Of a DNA stretch of 42,084 nt, positions 7,831-16,564 are shown one piece after another. The stretch comes from Clostridia bacterium. GTDB lineage: Bacteria; Bacillota; Clostridia; Oscillospirales; CAG-272. The stretch spans positions 1-42,084 of the forward strand of contig JAGAVJ010000024.1 in NCBI GenBank assembly GCA_017942005.1. Direction: 5' to 3'. How positions within the stretch are numbered: the first letter of the stretch is position 1; the number at the start of each line of letters is the position of its first letter. The translations under genes and the position numbers were made by a program. The notes beneath the pieces were generated by a model that was given only the letters and a program-made list of their open reading frames with translations, did no database searches and was not told where the DNA came from.

Positions 7831-9228
7831 ATGCAGATACAATCAAAAAAGATACAGAAAACCGATATGACCGAGGGCGTCATATGGAAACAGCTGCTGC
7901 TTTTCTTTCTGCCGATTATCTTTGGCAGCTTCTTTCAGCAGCTGTATAATACGGCAGACGCAGTCATTGTCGGCAACTTTGTCGGCAAGGAAGCGCTGGC
8001 GGCAGTCGGCGGCGCTACAGGTACCTTTATCAGCCTTTTAATCGGCTTTTTTACCGGACTTGCATCCGGTGCGACGGTGATGATTGCGCAGTATTATGGC
8101 GCAAATCAACAAAGCGCACTGCAAAAAACGATACATACGGGCGTTGCGCTCGGTTTGGCTGGCGGCGTTGTTCTCATGGCAGTCGGTTTGTTTTTGGCGC
8201 CGATCGTACTTTCCGCCATGGGAACACCGGCGGATATCATGCAGGATGCGGTCACGTATATGCGCATTTATTTTGCCGGTGTCATTCCCAACCTGTTATA
8301 CAATATCGGCGCGGGAATTCTGCGTGCGCTGGGGGATTCCAGACGACCGCTGATCGTGTTAATTGTTTGCTGCTTCTGCAACATCGGTTTGGATGTTCTG
8401 TTCGTTCTCGGACTGCATATGGGCGTTGCCGGCGCAGGGATTGCCACCATTCTTTCACAGCTGATCAGCTGTATCTGCATCCTTCTGTTTCTTGCACGGA
8501 TGCAGGAGGAGCAGTGCAGACTGTATCCCGCACGGATTCGCTTTGATTTGCTGTATTTGAAAAAAATCGTGCAGATCGGACTGCCTGCCGGTTTGCAGTC
8601 CTCAATGTACAGTATTTCCAATGTCATCATCCAGTCGACCATCAATACGTTTGGTACGGATACGGTAGCCGCATGGACGGTATACGGAAAAATCGACTGT
8701 GTCTATTGGATGACGATTTCTGCCTTCGGCATCGCTATTACGACCTTTGTCGGTCAGAATTTCGGCGCAAGAAAGTTTGACCGCATCAAGCGCGGCGTCA
8801 GGGTGTGCATGGGAATGTCGGTTCTTGCGACCGCTGTCATCAGTATTGCTTCCGTTGTGTTTGGAGAAACGGTACTCCGGCTGTTCAACGATGATCCCGG
8901 TGTGATTGCCGTTGGCATGCGGATTATCCGCACGGTTCCGCCGCTGTTTATCACGTATAACGCGATTGAAATTCTGTGCGGTGCGCTGCGCGGGACAGGC
9001 GACGCTGTCCGCCCAATGCTGATGACGATGATCGGTGTATGCGTGCTGCGTCTTGTATGGATTTTTACCGTAGTACCGCTGCGCCATACCATTGAAACGG
9101 TAGTGCTGAGTTATCCAATTACATGGACAGTGACGTCGGCTGCGTTTTTCATCTATTATATACACGGCGGTTGGCTGAAACGCCGCTGTGCCGCTGCGGG
9201 GATTTCCCAAGAGCAGATATCCGCGTGA
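7831..9228 (+). CDS. MATE-family multidrug/Na+ efflux transporter
   Basis: The 465-residue integral membrane protein has about 12 hydrophobic segments in two homologous halves and the MATE start pattern PIIFGSFFQQLYNTADAVIVG (residues ~31-50). The second half restarts near IGLPAGLQSSMYSISNVIIQ (~residue 250). It exports cationic compounds by ion antiport at the plasma membrane. GAGAGGAT abuts the 7831 ATG with very short spacing; ATG 7867 (MTEGVIWKQ) is a possible alternative start. The gene ends 18 nt before a bidirectional terminator. Confidence 0.93.
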   Translation: MQIQSKKIQKTDMTEGVIWKQLLLFFLPIIFGSFFQQLYNTADAVIVGNFVGKEALAAVGGATGTFISLLIGFFTGLASGATVMIAQYYGANQQSALQKTIHTGVALGLAGGVVLMAVGLFLAPIVLSAMGTPADIMQDAVTYMRIYFAGVIPNLLYNIGAGILRALGDSRRPLIVLIVCCFCNIGLDVLFVLGLHMGVAGAGIATILSQLISCICILLFLARMQEEQCRLYPARIRFDLLYLKKIVQIGLPAGLQSSMYSISNVIIQSTINTFGTDTVAAWTVYGKIDCVYWMTISAFGIAITTFVGQNFGARKFDRIKRGVRVCMGMSVLATAVISIASVVFGETVLRLFNDDPGVIAVGMRIIRTVPPLFITYNAIEILCGALRGTGDAVRPMLMTMIGVCVLRLVWIFTVVPLRHTIETVVLSYPITWTVTSAAFFIYYIHGGWLKRRCAAAGISQEQISA

Positions 9229-9240
9229 GAATAGATAATA

Positions 9241-9287
9241 AAAAAATGGAGCTGCTGCAAGTGTTCAACTTGCAGCAGCCTGTTTTT
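9241..9287. terminator. Bidirectional terminator (GGGCTGYTGCAA family)
   Basis: GCTGCTGCAAGT and ACTTGCAGCAGC form a perfect 12-bp stem around GTTCA/TTC. T-runs follow on both strands (TGTTTTTT on +; CATTTTTT on -), ending both the MATE gene and the convergent sigma-factor gene. Related hairpins lie at 16453, 20690, 26168 and 40359. Confidence 0.88.
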
Positions 9288-9291
9288 TGAT

Positions 9292-10926
9292 TTATACGGT
9301 TTCACGCAATATCACAAACATCGCCGGCTTGAAGGTACCCTCCGGTATCTTCAGCCAACCGCAGGCATGCAGCGCATCCACAAGAACCTCATACCCGCGC
9401 AGCGTGTAGATGAATGCGCCGACCTTGCGTGCGGTTTCGCGGATATGATCCGGTGCGTGGTCGGCTGTGACCGAAGCCGCAGTTTCACGGACGCGACGGA
9501 TGTAATCGTCAAACATGGGAAAGACGTCTTTGAGTGCAGCGGTCGTGTCTGCAAAGCCCTTTTGTGTGTAGACCGGAAAGTTTGGCTTTCCGTCTACAAC
9601 ATAATCCGTTTGAATTAAATTGTGTCTGCACTGTTCCGGAAGTGCATCAAAGCAATCCGCAGCAGCAGCGCAGAGCGCATCGTCGGAAACAACGATTGCT
9701 TCATTTGCATGTGCCGCGGTCTGGAGTGATGCTACCTGCCAGAAATTGATGGTGGTGAGCGCTGCACGACCGTCGGAAGAGGGGGAATTATTTGAGATCC
9801 CGTGCATGCGGCTTTGTATGATATCGGTATCCACGAAACGACCCCAGATGATGCCGGCAGCACGATCTCCAAGCAGTGCATACGGTGAATCGGGATCATA
9901 GGTACCAACGATGTCCTTGTAACAATTGTCTCCAGTTAAACTGTTGGAACAGCACAGTGTGATCAGCTGCCAGCGCAGACTGTTTTCGTCGGGGAGTGGT
10001 TCTTTGGTATACACGGGTTTGCCTTGCAGCTTTTCTGATAGCCTTCCGACGGTTTCGTTTGTCAGCGCCGTGAGTGTACGGTCAATTTCAGCGGTGCATT
10101 CCTCTGTGAACAGCGGAATATTTGTGACGTATTTTCCGTTTTTGGTTGTCAGATAGCGGCGTTCGACCAAGAGCGCCAGTTCGTCCTCCAGATACGGCAG
10201 CGCAACGCCAAGCTCCATAGACAGTTCATTCTCTGTCATGGGAGAATAATAGGCTGCGGCAAGGATATTGCCTTTGAGCTTTCTCTCCTTGAATGCAGTA
10301 TATTCTGCGTTCACACCGCCGTGTGTCCCCCAGAAGTCGATTTCCATTGTTTTTGGTCTGTAGCTTTTTTCTCCGTAAATGCGATTCATGTTCATGCCCT
10401 CCAAAATTAATTTTCTTGAACGGAACAGATAGTATTTCACCATATCCGTGCTGGTACCGAGTTTTTTTGCAATCTCGGTACAGCTGTTATGTTCCATGTA
10501 ATATAAAACCGTTGCCTGCCGGTATTGCGAGGATAAAAGGGACAGCTCCCGTCGCAGAAGTTGGATTCTTTGTTCGTACATAATCTCATCAATGACCTGC
10601 TCTTCGACAGACCATGCGGTATCGTCTGCAAGATCAAGCGCGCCTTCTCCGGTTTCTGCATTTGAAAACGTGTGATTCAGCGACAGCGGTACAATCTTCT
10701 TTTTTCGCAGATAATCGACATAGGTATTGCGTGCGATGCGCCAAAGATAGCCCAAAAAGATGTCTTTTTCGTCCGCACGGATGCGCGGTGCTGCATCAAG
10801 TACACGGCATATGATTTCAGATGCGAGATCCTCGGCTTCCTCTCTGTGCCGAAGCCGCGTCAAACAAAACGCAAAAACAGTTTTCATGCTGTCAGCGATA
10901 TATGCCTTGATGTATTCGTACTCCAT
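9292..10926 (-). CDS. ECF-type sigma-70 factor with a large C-terminal extension
   Basis: The 544-residue protein starts with sigma region 2 (residues ~5-75; AEDLASEIICRVL, LWRIARNTYVDYLRKKK) and region 4 (~125-180; SSQYRQATVLYYMEHNSCTE, KLGTSTDMVKYYLFRSRK). Ordinary ECF factors end near 180-200, but this one continues about 350 residues. The extension begins with a winged-helix-like part (residues ~220-275; MTENELSMELGVALPYLEDE...LTTKNGKYV); the rest I do not recognise. AAGGGG precedes the ATG. The gene follows an ABC exporter by 82 nt and ends at a shared terminator. The extension may sense a signal or act as a built-in anti-sigma; this is inference. Confidence 0.85.
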   Translation of the reverse strand: MEYEYIKAYIADSMKTVFAFCLTRLRHREEAEDLASEIICRVLDAAPRIRADEKDIFLGYLWRIARNTYVDYLRKKKIVPLSLNHTFSNAETGEGALDLADDTAWSVEEQVIDEIMYEQRIQLLRRELSLLSSQYRQATVLYYMEHNSCTEIAKKLGTSTDMVKYYLFRSRKLILEGMNMNRIYGEKSYRPKTMEIDFWGTHGGVNAEYTAFKERKLKGNILAAAYYSPMTENELSMELGVALPYLEDELALLVERRYLTTKNGKYVTNIPLFTEECTAEIDRTLTALTNETVGRLSEKLQGKPVYTKEPLPDENSLRWQLITLCCSNSLTGDNCYKDIVGTYDPDSPYALLGDRAAGIIWGRFVDTDIIQSRMHGISNNSPSSDGRAALTTINFWQVASLQTAAHANEAIVVSDDALCAAAADCFDALPEQCRHNLIQTDYVVDGKPNFPVYTQKGFADTTAALKDVFPMFDDYIRRVRETAASVTADHAPDHIRETARKVGAFIYTLRGYEVLVDALHACGWLKIPEGTFKPAMFVILRETV

Positions 10927-11008
10927 GAGATACGTCCCCTTTATTAAAAGTCTGCTTCTTTTATTTTTATGCCGTATTTTCGGATGCTTCTCTTGTTGAC
11001 AAAAATTT

Positions 11009-12802
11009 TTATGATATGTAATATTGCGCCTGCATCGAGAAAAGCTCTGCGTAAATGCCGCCTTGCTGTATCAGGTCGTTATGCGTGCCGTATTCTGCAA
11101 TTGTTCCGGATTGGAAAACAGCGATTTTATCGCAGAATTTGGCGCTGGATAACCTGTGTGAAATATATATGGCAGTCTTTCCCTGTACAAGCATGTTGAA
11201 GTTTTGATACATTTCATATTCCGCGCGCGGATCCAGAGCCGCATTGGGTTCATCCAGAATGACAATTGGCGCATTTTTATAGAGTGCGCGTGCAAGTGCG
11301 ATTTTTTGACCTTCACCACCGGAGGGTTCAAAGCCATCTGTTTCAAAATCTCTGTAAATATGGGTATCAAGTCCTAAATCAAGCTGTGCAAGCTTGTTTT
11401 TAAAGCCGCTTTGTATCAGACACTTTTTTATGACCTCGTCTGTCTGATCTCCGTATAAATCGGGATTGCCGAGGGTAATATTTTCCCGCAACGTGAATGA
11501 GAACAGTGTAAAATCCTGGAACACCGCAGATAGAATGGATTGATATTGCATGTAATCAATGTCGCGGATATCTACGTCATTCAGATAAATCGTACCCGAT
11601 GTCGGGTCATACAAACGGGTGAGCAGTTTTACAAAGGTCGTTTTTCCTGCTCCATTTTCGCCGACAATGGACAGCTTTTCGCCGCTGTGGATGGTGAGAT
11701 TGACGTCCTGTAACGCATATTGCGATTGTCCCGCATACCGAAAAGACACATGTGAAAAGCGGATGGTGTATGCTTGTGCTTCTCCAGATTTGTGCCGGGG
11801 CAGGGGCAGCCGCTTTCCCTGCTGCATTTTTGCCGGAATGTTCAGATATTGTTCCAGTTCCTTGTAGTACAGTCCAAACTGACGCATGTTCAGGATACTT
11901 TGCATGACATCTGTCATGGCGCTGGAAAATTGTGAAATAGCAGTCAAGAACATCGTGAAATCACCGATGGAACAGCTGCCGCAGATGACATCCCAAGCCA
12001 GATAGCCGTAGGATACGCCCTCGCGCAAAAAAGCTGTAAATCCTGCAAAATAGTAAAATTTGTTATATGCATGCGTCTGTTTTTTATAAAAATTATCAGA
12101 GATGGTGAGGTGACTTGCAATCTTTCTGAGCAGGATGTCTTTGTAGTTGTACAGTCGTATTTCTTTGCCGGTCTGAAATTCTTCAGTCAAACCGTTAAGG
12201 TATCCGGTTTTTCGTTCGATGACCGCTTTCTCCATGTCCCATTTCACATAATTCTCCCTGATTTTGGATTCTACCAATGCATTCAGAAGGACCAGTACGA
12301 TGAAAAGCAAGACAATCCAGATATTCATAGTGGAGAGAATGGCTACAAGTCCGGCAAAGACAAATAGCTTTCCGATGATATTGATTGCACTGTCCAGAAC
12401 AACACCGAAACCTTGTCCGTTTGCATACAGAAATTGCTCTGCTTTTTCTTTGATGTTTAAAAATTCCGGATTTTCAAGCTGTTCAAAATCGCAGTCAGCC
12501 AGCTTTTCTGCCATAAAAAGTTGAAAATTCTTGAAGACGGTTCCCTTAGATGTAAAACAGCGACCGCGCAGAAATGTAATCAGGATGCCGCCGATGAGAT
12601 TGACACCGATCAAAAGTCCGATATACAGTGCAAGATATGGAATTCTCCTTCCGTTTGTCAGTTCATCCAGAATATATTTTGGCAATACAATCGTGATCAG
12701 CGGTACCGACGCTGTTACAAGCTGAAAAAGCAAAATATACACGACATACATTTTATTGAATTTCCAGGTATACTTTAATAGAAACGCAAATCCTTTAAAC
12801 AT
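11009..12802 (-). CDS. ABC exporter half-transporter (fused permease and ATPase)
   Basis: This ~597-residue protein has an N-terminal six-helix ABC membrane domain (residues ~10-310) and a C-terminal nucleotide-binding domain: Walker A GENGAGKTT near 384, an atypical signature SGGEGQKIALARAL near 495, Walker B IVILDEPNAALD near 517 and the switch His in ISHR. It would export a peptide, lipid or drug. I moved the start to 12802 because AGAGGAGA lies 6 nt before this ATG and the longer reading adds 25 non-conserved residues. The sigma-factor gene follows, so it may control or be controlled by this pair. No peptidase domain or substrate gene is adjacent. Confidence 0.88.
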   Translation of the reverse strand: MFKGFAFLLKYTWKFNKMYVVYILLFQLVTASVPLITIVLPKYILDELTNGRRIPYLALYIGLLIGVNLIGGILITFLRGRCFTSKGTVFKNFQLFMAEKLADCDFEQLENPEFLNIKEKAEQFLYANGQGFGVVLDSAINIIGKLFVFAGLVAILSTMNIWIVLLFIVLVLLNALVESKIRENYVKWDMEKAVIERKTGYLNGLTEEFQTGKEIRLYNYKDILLRKIASHLTISDNFYKKQTHAYNKFYYFAGFTAFLREGVSYGYLAWDVICGSCSIGDFTMFLTAISQFSSAMTDVMQSILNMRQFGLYYKELEQYLNIPAKMQQGKRLPLPRHKSGEAQAYTIRFSHVSFRYAGQSQYALQDVNLTIHSGEKLSIVGENGAGKTTFVKLLTRLYDPTSGTIYLNDVDIRDIDYMQYQSILSAVFQDFTLFSFTLRENITLGNPDLYGDQTDEVIKKCLIQSGFKNKLAQLDLGLDTHIYRDFETDGFEPSGGEGQKIALARALYKNAPIVILDEPNAALDPRAEYEMYQNFNMLVQGKTAIYISHRLSSAKFCDKIAVFQSGTIAEYGTHNDLIQQGGIYAELFSMQAQYYIS

Positions 12803-13018
12803 AAACTTCTCCTCTGTTTTCAATAGGGTATGGATACGATATTGCTGCAGCTTTGTCATATGAATTTTTCTTTTCAAAAAGAATCTATATATAGTTAGTC
12901 GCAGATGAGGGAAAGCGGTGAATGCGGTTTGAAAAAATTTTTATTTTTTTGTCGGTTGTTTTTTCTTCATACAGTTTCCTGTACTGTTCGCCGCTGGAGG
13001 AGTTGCTCATAAATAGCA

Positions 13019-13050
13019 GTAAGCGAACCACGGATTGGTGATTCGCTTAC
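13019..13050. repeat. Inverted repeat after the GT2 gene
   Basis: GTAAGCGAA (13019-13027) pairs with TTCGCTTAC (13042-13050). It lies right after the GT2 stop on the minus strand but lacks a T-run, so its role as a terminator is weak. The remaining gap 12803-13018 shows A/T-rich sequence and no gene. Confidence 0.6.
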
Positions 13051-13052
13051 GA

Positions 13053-13796
13053 TTACTTGATATCCTTTTTGATTTTTGCAATGTCCCGCAGCATGTGAAG
13101 GCTATCCTTGATTAAGTGAATAGAGGATTGCCTGTGATTGACGATTTTAATCGGCATTTCGGTAAACGTACAGCCTGCTTTCTGTGCACGCATCAGCATT
13201 TCAAAGTCAAACGCAAAGCCGTCGGTGGTGCATTGCGCAAAAATTTCCCGGCCGACCGCGCCGCGCATGGCTTTGAAGCCCGCCTGGGAGTCACTGTGCG
13301 GAAAGCCTGCGGCAACAGAGAGAAAGCGCAGATAGAGAATGGAAGCGAATTTGCGCAGCGGCGTATAGCCTGCATACCCGTCCGGATGAATGGCGCGGGA
13401 ACCGATTAAAATATCCGCCTGCGTCTCACATAGCTGTGTAACGGCCTGTCCGATGACATCCGTACCGTAGGCTAAATCGCAGTCGGTATAAAGCACGTAG
13501 TCCTCACTGCCGTCCGATGCTTGTGTGGATGCACATATGCCGTGACGGATGGCACAGCCCTTACCGCGGTTGGGCGTATACACAATCGGTACAAGGTTCC
13601 GCTCCCGTTTCGCAGCGTCCTGAAGGATGATCGGCGTTTTGTCTGTTGAGCCGTCGCTGACAATGAGCAGTGCATATTCGGATATAGGACTTTTTGCATC
13701 GGCGCACAGCGCTTCCAGCGCTTCTGTCAGCGTCGTTATGGCTTTTGGCAGAATGGCTTCCTCGTTGTAGGCGGGAATGACAACAGAGAGCTTCAT
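13053..13796 (-). CDS. Family 2 glycosyltransferase (polyprenyl/dolichyl-phosphate glycosyltransferase-like)
   Basis: The 247-residue protein has a GT-A fold: VVIPAYNEE at residue 5, IVSDGSTDKT near 48 and the DXD-type YTDCDLAYG near 100, then SDSQAGFKAMRG near 165, as in enzymes that move a sugar from UDP-sugar to polyprenyl phosphate. It has no C-terminal membrane helices and should act at the inner membrane face. I use ATG 13796 (AGGA 5 nt upstream) instead of longer readings that would translate the leader palindrome. It may be in one transcript with the sortase and methyltransferase genes, across a repeat-rich gap. Confidence 0.87.
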   Translation of the reverse strand: MKLSVVIPAYNEEAILPKAITTLTEALEALCADAKSPISEYALLIVSDGSTDKTPIILQDAAKRERNLVPIVYTPNRGKGCAIRHGICASTQASDGSEDYVLYTDCDLAYGTDVIGQAVTQLCETQADILIGSRAIHPDGYAGYTPLRKFASILYLRFLSVAAGFPHSDSQAGFKAMRGAVGREIFAQCTTDGFAFDFEMLMRAQKAGCTFTEMPIKIVNHRQSSIHLIKDSLHMLRDIAKIKKDIK

Positions 13797-13805
13797 AGTA
13801 TTCCT

Positions 13806-13966
13806 ATAACTTTTACGAAAGTAAAAGTTATCTCCTTTCATCGTGGAGTTGTGACGCACCCGCAGGGCGGACATCGTTGCTTTTCAGGCAACGAAAGTCA
13901 CAAAACACGGTAAGAGAAACCATTAAAATGGTTTCTCATGAAAATCTTATTTTTCAGACTTCCCCA
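13806..13966 (-). repeat. Modular palindromic leader element (GT2 copy)
   Basis: On the minus strand GAAAGGAGA (13839-13831) is followed by a perfect 11-bp hairpin (ATAACTTTTAC 13806-13816 / GTAAAAGTTAT 13821-13831), then AGGAATACTATG. Upstream, GTTGTGACG...GTCACAAAACACGG pair around inner hairpins (GTTGCTTTTCAGGCAAC), and GAGAAACCAT / ATGGTTTCTC plus a CAGACTT end complete the unit. The same modules occur at 34564-34860. Confidence 0.75.
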
Positions 13967-13967
13967 T

Positions 13968-14018
13968 TTTAAAAGTTTTTGGGGTTTCAAAAGGGACTTT
14001 TTTCAAAAAGTCCCTTTT
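13968..14018 (+). repeat. Dispersed AAAAGTTTTTG-hairpin repeat, copy 4
   Basis: TTTAAAAGTTTTTGGGG precedes AAAGGGAC...GTCCCTTT around CTTTTTTCAAAAAG. It overlaps the last codons of the RlmA-like gene on the other strand, supplying its TGA stop. GGGGTT...AACCCC flanks it at 14032-14040. Confidence 0.78.
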
Positions 14019-14914
14019 GCAGGGTTCGGGGTGGAACCCCGCGCGTCCACTTTTTGATACAGCAGAAGATCAAATGCGATTTCTGTGGTCAGAGAGGAAA
14101 GCGCAAATAGCTTTTGCTGATCCTTTTGTGAGGTTTTCCAGTAATAGGGGGTCATCTGGAACAGGGCGCGGATATGCGCGTTATCGTTTAGCGTCACCGT
14201 ATCTGTGATACGGGTTACATCCATCAGACGGAAGTGAGACAGCACATCACGGCGAACCTCGTTTTTATATGGAGTATCATATACGGCGCACTTTAAACCA
14301 AACAGGTGGTTTTCTGCCGGAACAGCCATCAAAAGAAAACCGTTTGGTTTCAGAATCCGCGCAAATTCCGCATCGGCGACCGGAGCAAACAGGTTCATGA
14401 CACCGTCGCAGGCACCGTCCGCAAGCGGCATCTCAAATAAAGATGCTACCGCAAACGACAGGCAATGCTGCATGCCGTCTGCCTTTGCACAGCGGGATGC
14501 ATGGGAGACAGCATCCTTGGAGAGATCAAACCCGACGCAGGCAGCGTCGAGACGGTGTTCCCTTAAATACGCGCAGAGTCTGTGTGTATAATATCCCTCC
14601 CCGCAGCCGGCATCTGCGATGACTGGCGCCCTGATACCGCTGCTTTGCAGGGTGTCAAGGCACAGACGGTTGACGCCGTCCGAAAAGGCTTTGTAATATC
14701 CCGCTTCTAAAAATGCGGTGCGTGCGCGTACCATATCGGCATTGTCGCCGGGTGGAGTTCCGCCGCGCTTTTGGGGGAGCAGAAGGTTGACATAGCCCTG
14801 TTTGGCAATGTCGAAGCTGTGGCGGTTTTCGCATTGCAGGACCGTGGGGTGCGGCTGCGGCAGCGGAACAAGTGCCGCACCGCAGTTAGGACAACGCCAC
14901 AAAAAACGTTCCAT
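14003..14914 (-). CDS. RlmA-like 23S rRNA (guanine-N1)-methyltransferase
   Basis: The ~303-residue protein has an N-terminal zinc-ribbon (CPNC near residue 8, CENRHSFD near 28) followed by WVNLLLP-type QGYVNLLLPQKRGGTPPGDN, the hallmark of RlmA(I/II), then a class I SAM-binding domain (IADAGCGEGYYTHRL near 98). It would methylate G745 or G748 of 23S rRNA. Its ATG at 14914 overlaps the sortase stop (TGATG), so translation is probably coupled. The last ~12 residues (GSTPNPAKGTF) are encoded by intergenic repeat DNA, and the stop lies in the repeat hairpin, so the native end was probably shorter. Confidence 0.87.
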   Translation of the reverse strand: MERFLWRCPNCGAALVPLPQPHPTVLQCENRHSFDIAKQGYVNLLLPQKRGGTPPGDNADMVRARTAFLEAGYYKAFSDGVNRLCLDTLQSSGIRAPVIADAGCGEGYYTHRLCAYLREHRLDAACVGFDLSKDAVSHASRCAKADGMQHCLSFAVASLFEMPLADGACDGVMNLFAPVADAEFARILKPNGFLLMAVPAENHLFGLKCAVYDTPYKNEVRRDVLSHFRLMDVTRITDTVTLNDNAHIRALFQMTPYYWKTSQKDQQKLFALSSLTTEIAFDLLLYQKVDARGSTPNPAKGTF

Positions 14915-16296
14915 CAATTTACGACCTCACATAAAACCGCATGTACCACATAACGGTTATCGTTGATATTCATACAGGTGGAAAGCGTCAGGACACGTGC
15001 ATTCTCGTCGATTTCAATGTCAGGGGAAATATCAGAGCGTGCACGGACCGACTCCACCCACGCAAGGAAGACTTTTGGGTCCCGGTTGAAATTCATGCGC
15101 CAGGAATGGTTTTCAATGGCTGTCTGAGAAGGATTGGTTTCATAGGCAGCGAACACCTCATAGGTGTACAGGGCGTCGTCGGTATAGATATCGATATAAC
15201 GGTTGTTGTCCCAAAAGCCGTCTTCTTTATAATGCAAAAGGTTGGAGAACATCGGAGAGCCGCTTTCCATGTTGTGACCGTAGATAATGGAGTGGCGGTT
15301 ATTGGAAAAAACGGTGGTATTCCGATAATCGAGATAGATCGAGCCGGCGGGATTGTAGGTTCCGTCATATGCATAGTGCAGGTAATAGTCGTTGTCCTCA
15401 TGCTGTACAATGGGATAGTTGACGTCGGTGTCTCCCTCCATACGAATCCAGCCGATGACCTCCGGGTTCTTGTTGCGCAATATGAGCAGCTGTCCCTTCA
15501 TCATCTCAAAGGTTTCGTTGTATTCGATATTATCGGCAGGATCGGAAACGGAACCGATGTCTTCTTTTGTGCCGTTGACCGGCGTCATTGTCTGCAAACG
15601 GGTGTCGCGCTGTGCTGGGGGGACCAGATCCTCTCGGCGGTTTTGATTGGAAAACAGATCGGTGAAATCGTATATTTCCGATGCCTTCTGATAAGAATAC
15701 AGTTTATAGACAACCTGATAGCCGGAAATGAAGAACACCACGAGAGCGACCCAGAAAATGGTCCGGCGAAACAGCTCTATGATGATATCAATCGGGTCTT
15801 TTTTCTTTTTTTTCTGCGGCTTGCCGAGATCATCGGCGGTAACAGTTTCCAGTGAATCAACGAATACGTTTTTATAGGGGTTGTCCTTGTGCTCTTCCAA
15901 AAATGCAAATTCTGCATTGTCAAGCCGCCGTGCGGCTTTTTCCGCTTCTGTTTCCGTTTCCGTTTTCTTCGGTTCTTTGGACAGCATTTTTTCCGGCTCG
16001 GATTCCGTAATCTCTGTTTCCGGAGGAATGACCGCGGTCAAAGGGGAATGGGCGTCGTCAGTATCGGCTTGTTCTTCTTTTGCAGGTATGATATCGTCTG
16101 GAATGCCGTTTTGTGTTGCGGAAGGATTTATCGTATTTGCATCTGTGTTATTGGAATCCATATCAGCTGTCGATGCTGTATTTGATTCTGCATTACAGTC
16201 TGCACTGTTTTCTGTATTGGTATTGGCAGCAGAGTTGTCATTTGCAGCTGCATTACTTTCAGGTTTTCTTATGTTATTCTTTGCTTTTTTTGCCAT
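14914..16296 (-). CDS. Class B sortase with long acidic N-terminal region
   Basis: The ~460-residue protein carries a class B sortase domain: IYGHN near 337 (catalytic His), TLSTC near 443 (catalytic Cys) and NRYVVHAVL after it (Arg). Sortases attach surface proteins to peptidoglycan or pilins at the membrane. A single membrane helix lies near 179-200 (FWVALVVFFISGYQVVY). The first ~170 residues, expected in the cytoplasm, are low-complexity Asn/Thr/Ala/Glu-rich, which is unusual. The start at 16296 (AKKAKNN) has AGGAGG 11 nt before it; the longer ATG at 16335 would translate the ribosome site. No sortase substrate is obvious nearby. Confidence 0.88.
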   Translation of the reverse strand: MAKKAKNNIRKPESNAAANDNSAANTNTENSADCNAESNTASTADMDSNNTDANTINPSATQNGIPDDIIPAKEEQADTDDAHSPLTAVIPPETEITESEPEKMLSKEPKKTETETEAEKAARRLDNAEFAFLEEHKDNPYKNVFVDSLETVTADDLGKPQKKKKKDPIDIIIELFRRTIFWVALVVFFISGYQVVYKLYSYQKASEIYDFTDLFSNQNRREDLVPPAQRDTRLQTMTPVNGTKEDIGSVSDPADNIEYNETFEMMKGQLLILRNKNPEVIGWIRMEGDTDVNYPIVQHEDNDYYLHYAYDGTYNPAGSIYLDYRNTTVFSNNRHSIIYGHNMESGSPMFSNLLHYKEDGFWDNNRYIDIYTDDALYTYEVFAAYETNPSQTAIENHSWRMNFNRDPKVFLAWVESVRARSDISPDIEIDENARVLTLSTCMNINDNRYVVHAVLCEVVN

Positions 16297-16366
16297 ACTG
16301 TGGTGAACCTCCTTTCCTTTGGATAGGTTCTGCATGGACTTGCCTGTTTTTATCGTTCTCTATAAT

Positions 16367-16395
16367 ATTATACCAAAAATCGCGGAAGAATGCAA
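16367..16395 (-). promoter_or_regulatory. Sigma-A promoter of the sortase operon
   Basis: On the minus strand, TTGCAT (16395-16390), 17-nt spacer ending TGG, TATAAT (16372-16367), about 70 nt before the sortase start. Confidence 0.8.
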
Positions 16396-16446
16396 GAGTT
16401 CTTTTGCGTGAAAATATTGTATATTGTGTAAATACTGCATTGGAGA

Positions 16447-16486
16447 CAAAAAGGGGCTGCTGCAAGCAGGAAACTTGCGGCAGCCC
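16447..16486 (-). terminator. Intrinsic terminator after the M23 gene
   Basis: GGGCTGCCGCAAGTT / CTTGCAGCAGCCC stem followed on the minus strand by CTTTTTTG. It belongs to the GGGCTGYTGCAA terminator family. Confidence 0.85.
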
Positions 16487-16564
16487 GTCAAACGTATTTC
16501 TTATTATTTTTTTACAAACAACGCTTATGGCTGATTGCATATTTTTTATTGTGTCATTTTTGCC

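Noticed and set aside
11009..12877. Longer ABC exporter start at 12877
   Set aside because: The extra 25 residues are not family-like and the AGAGGAGA site fits ATG 12802.
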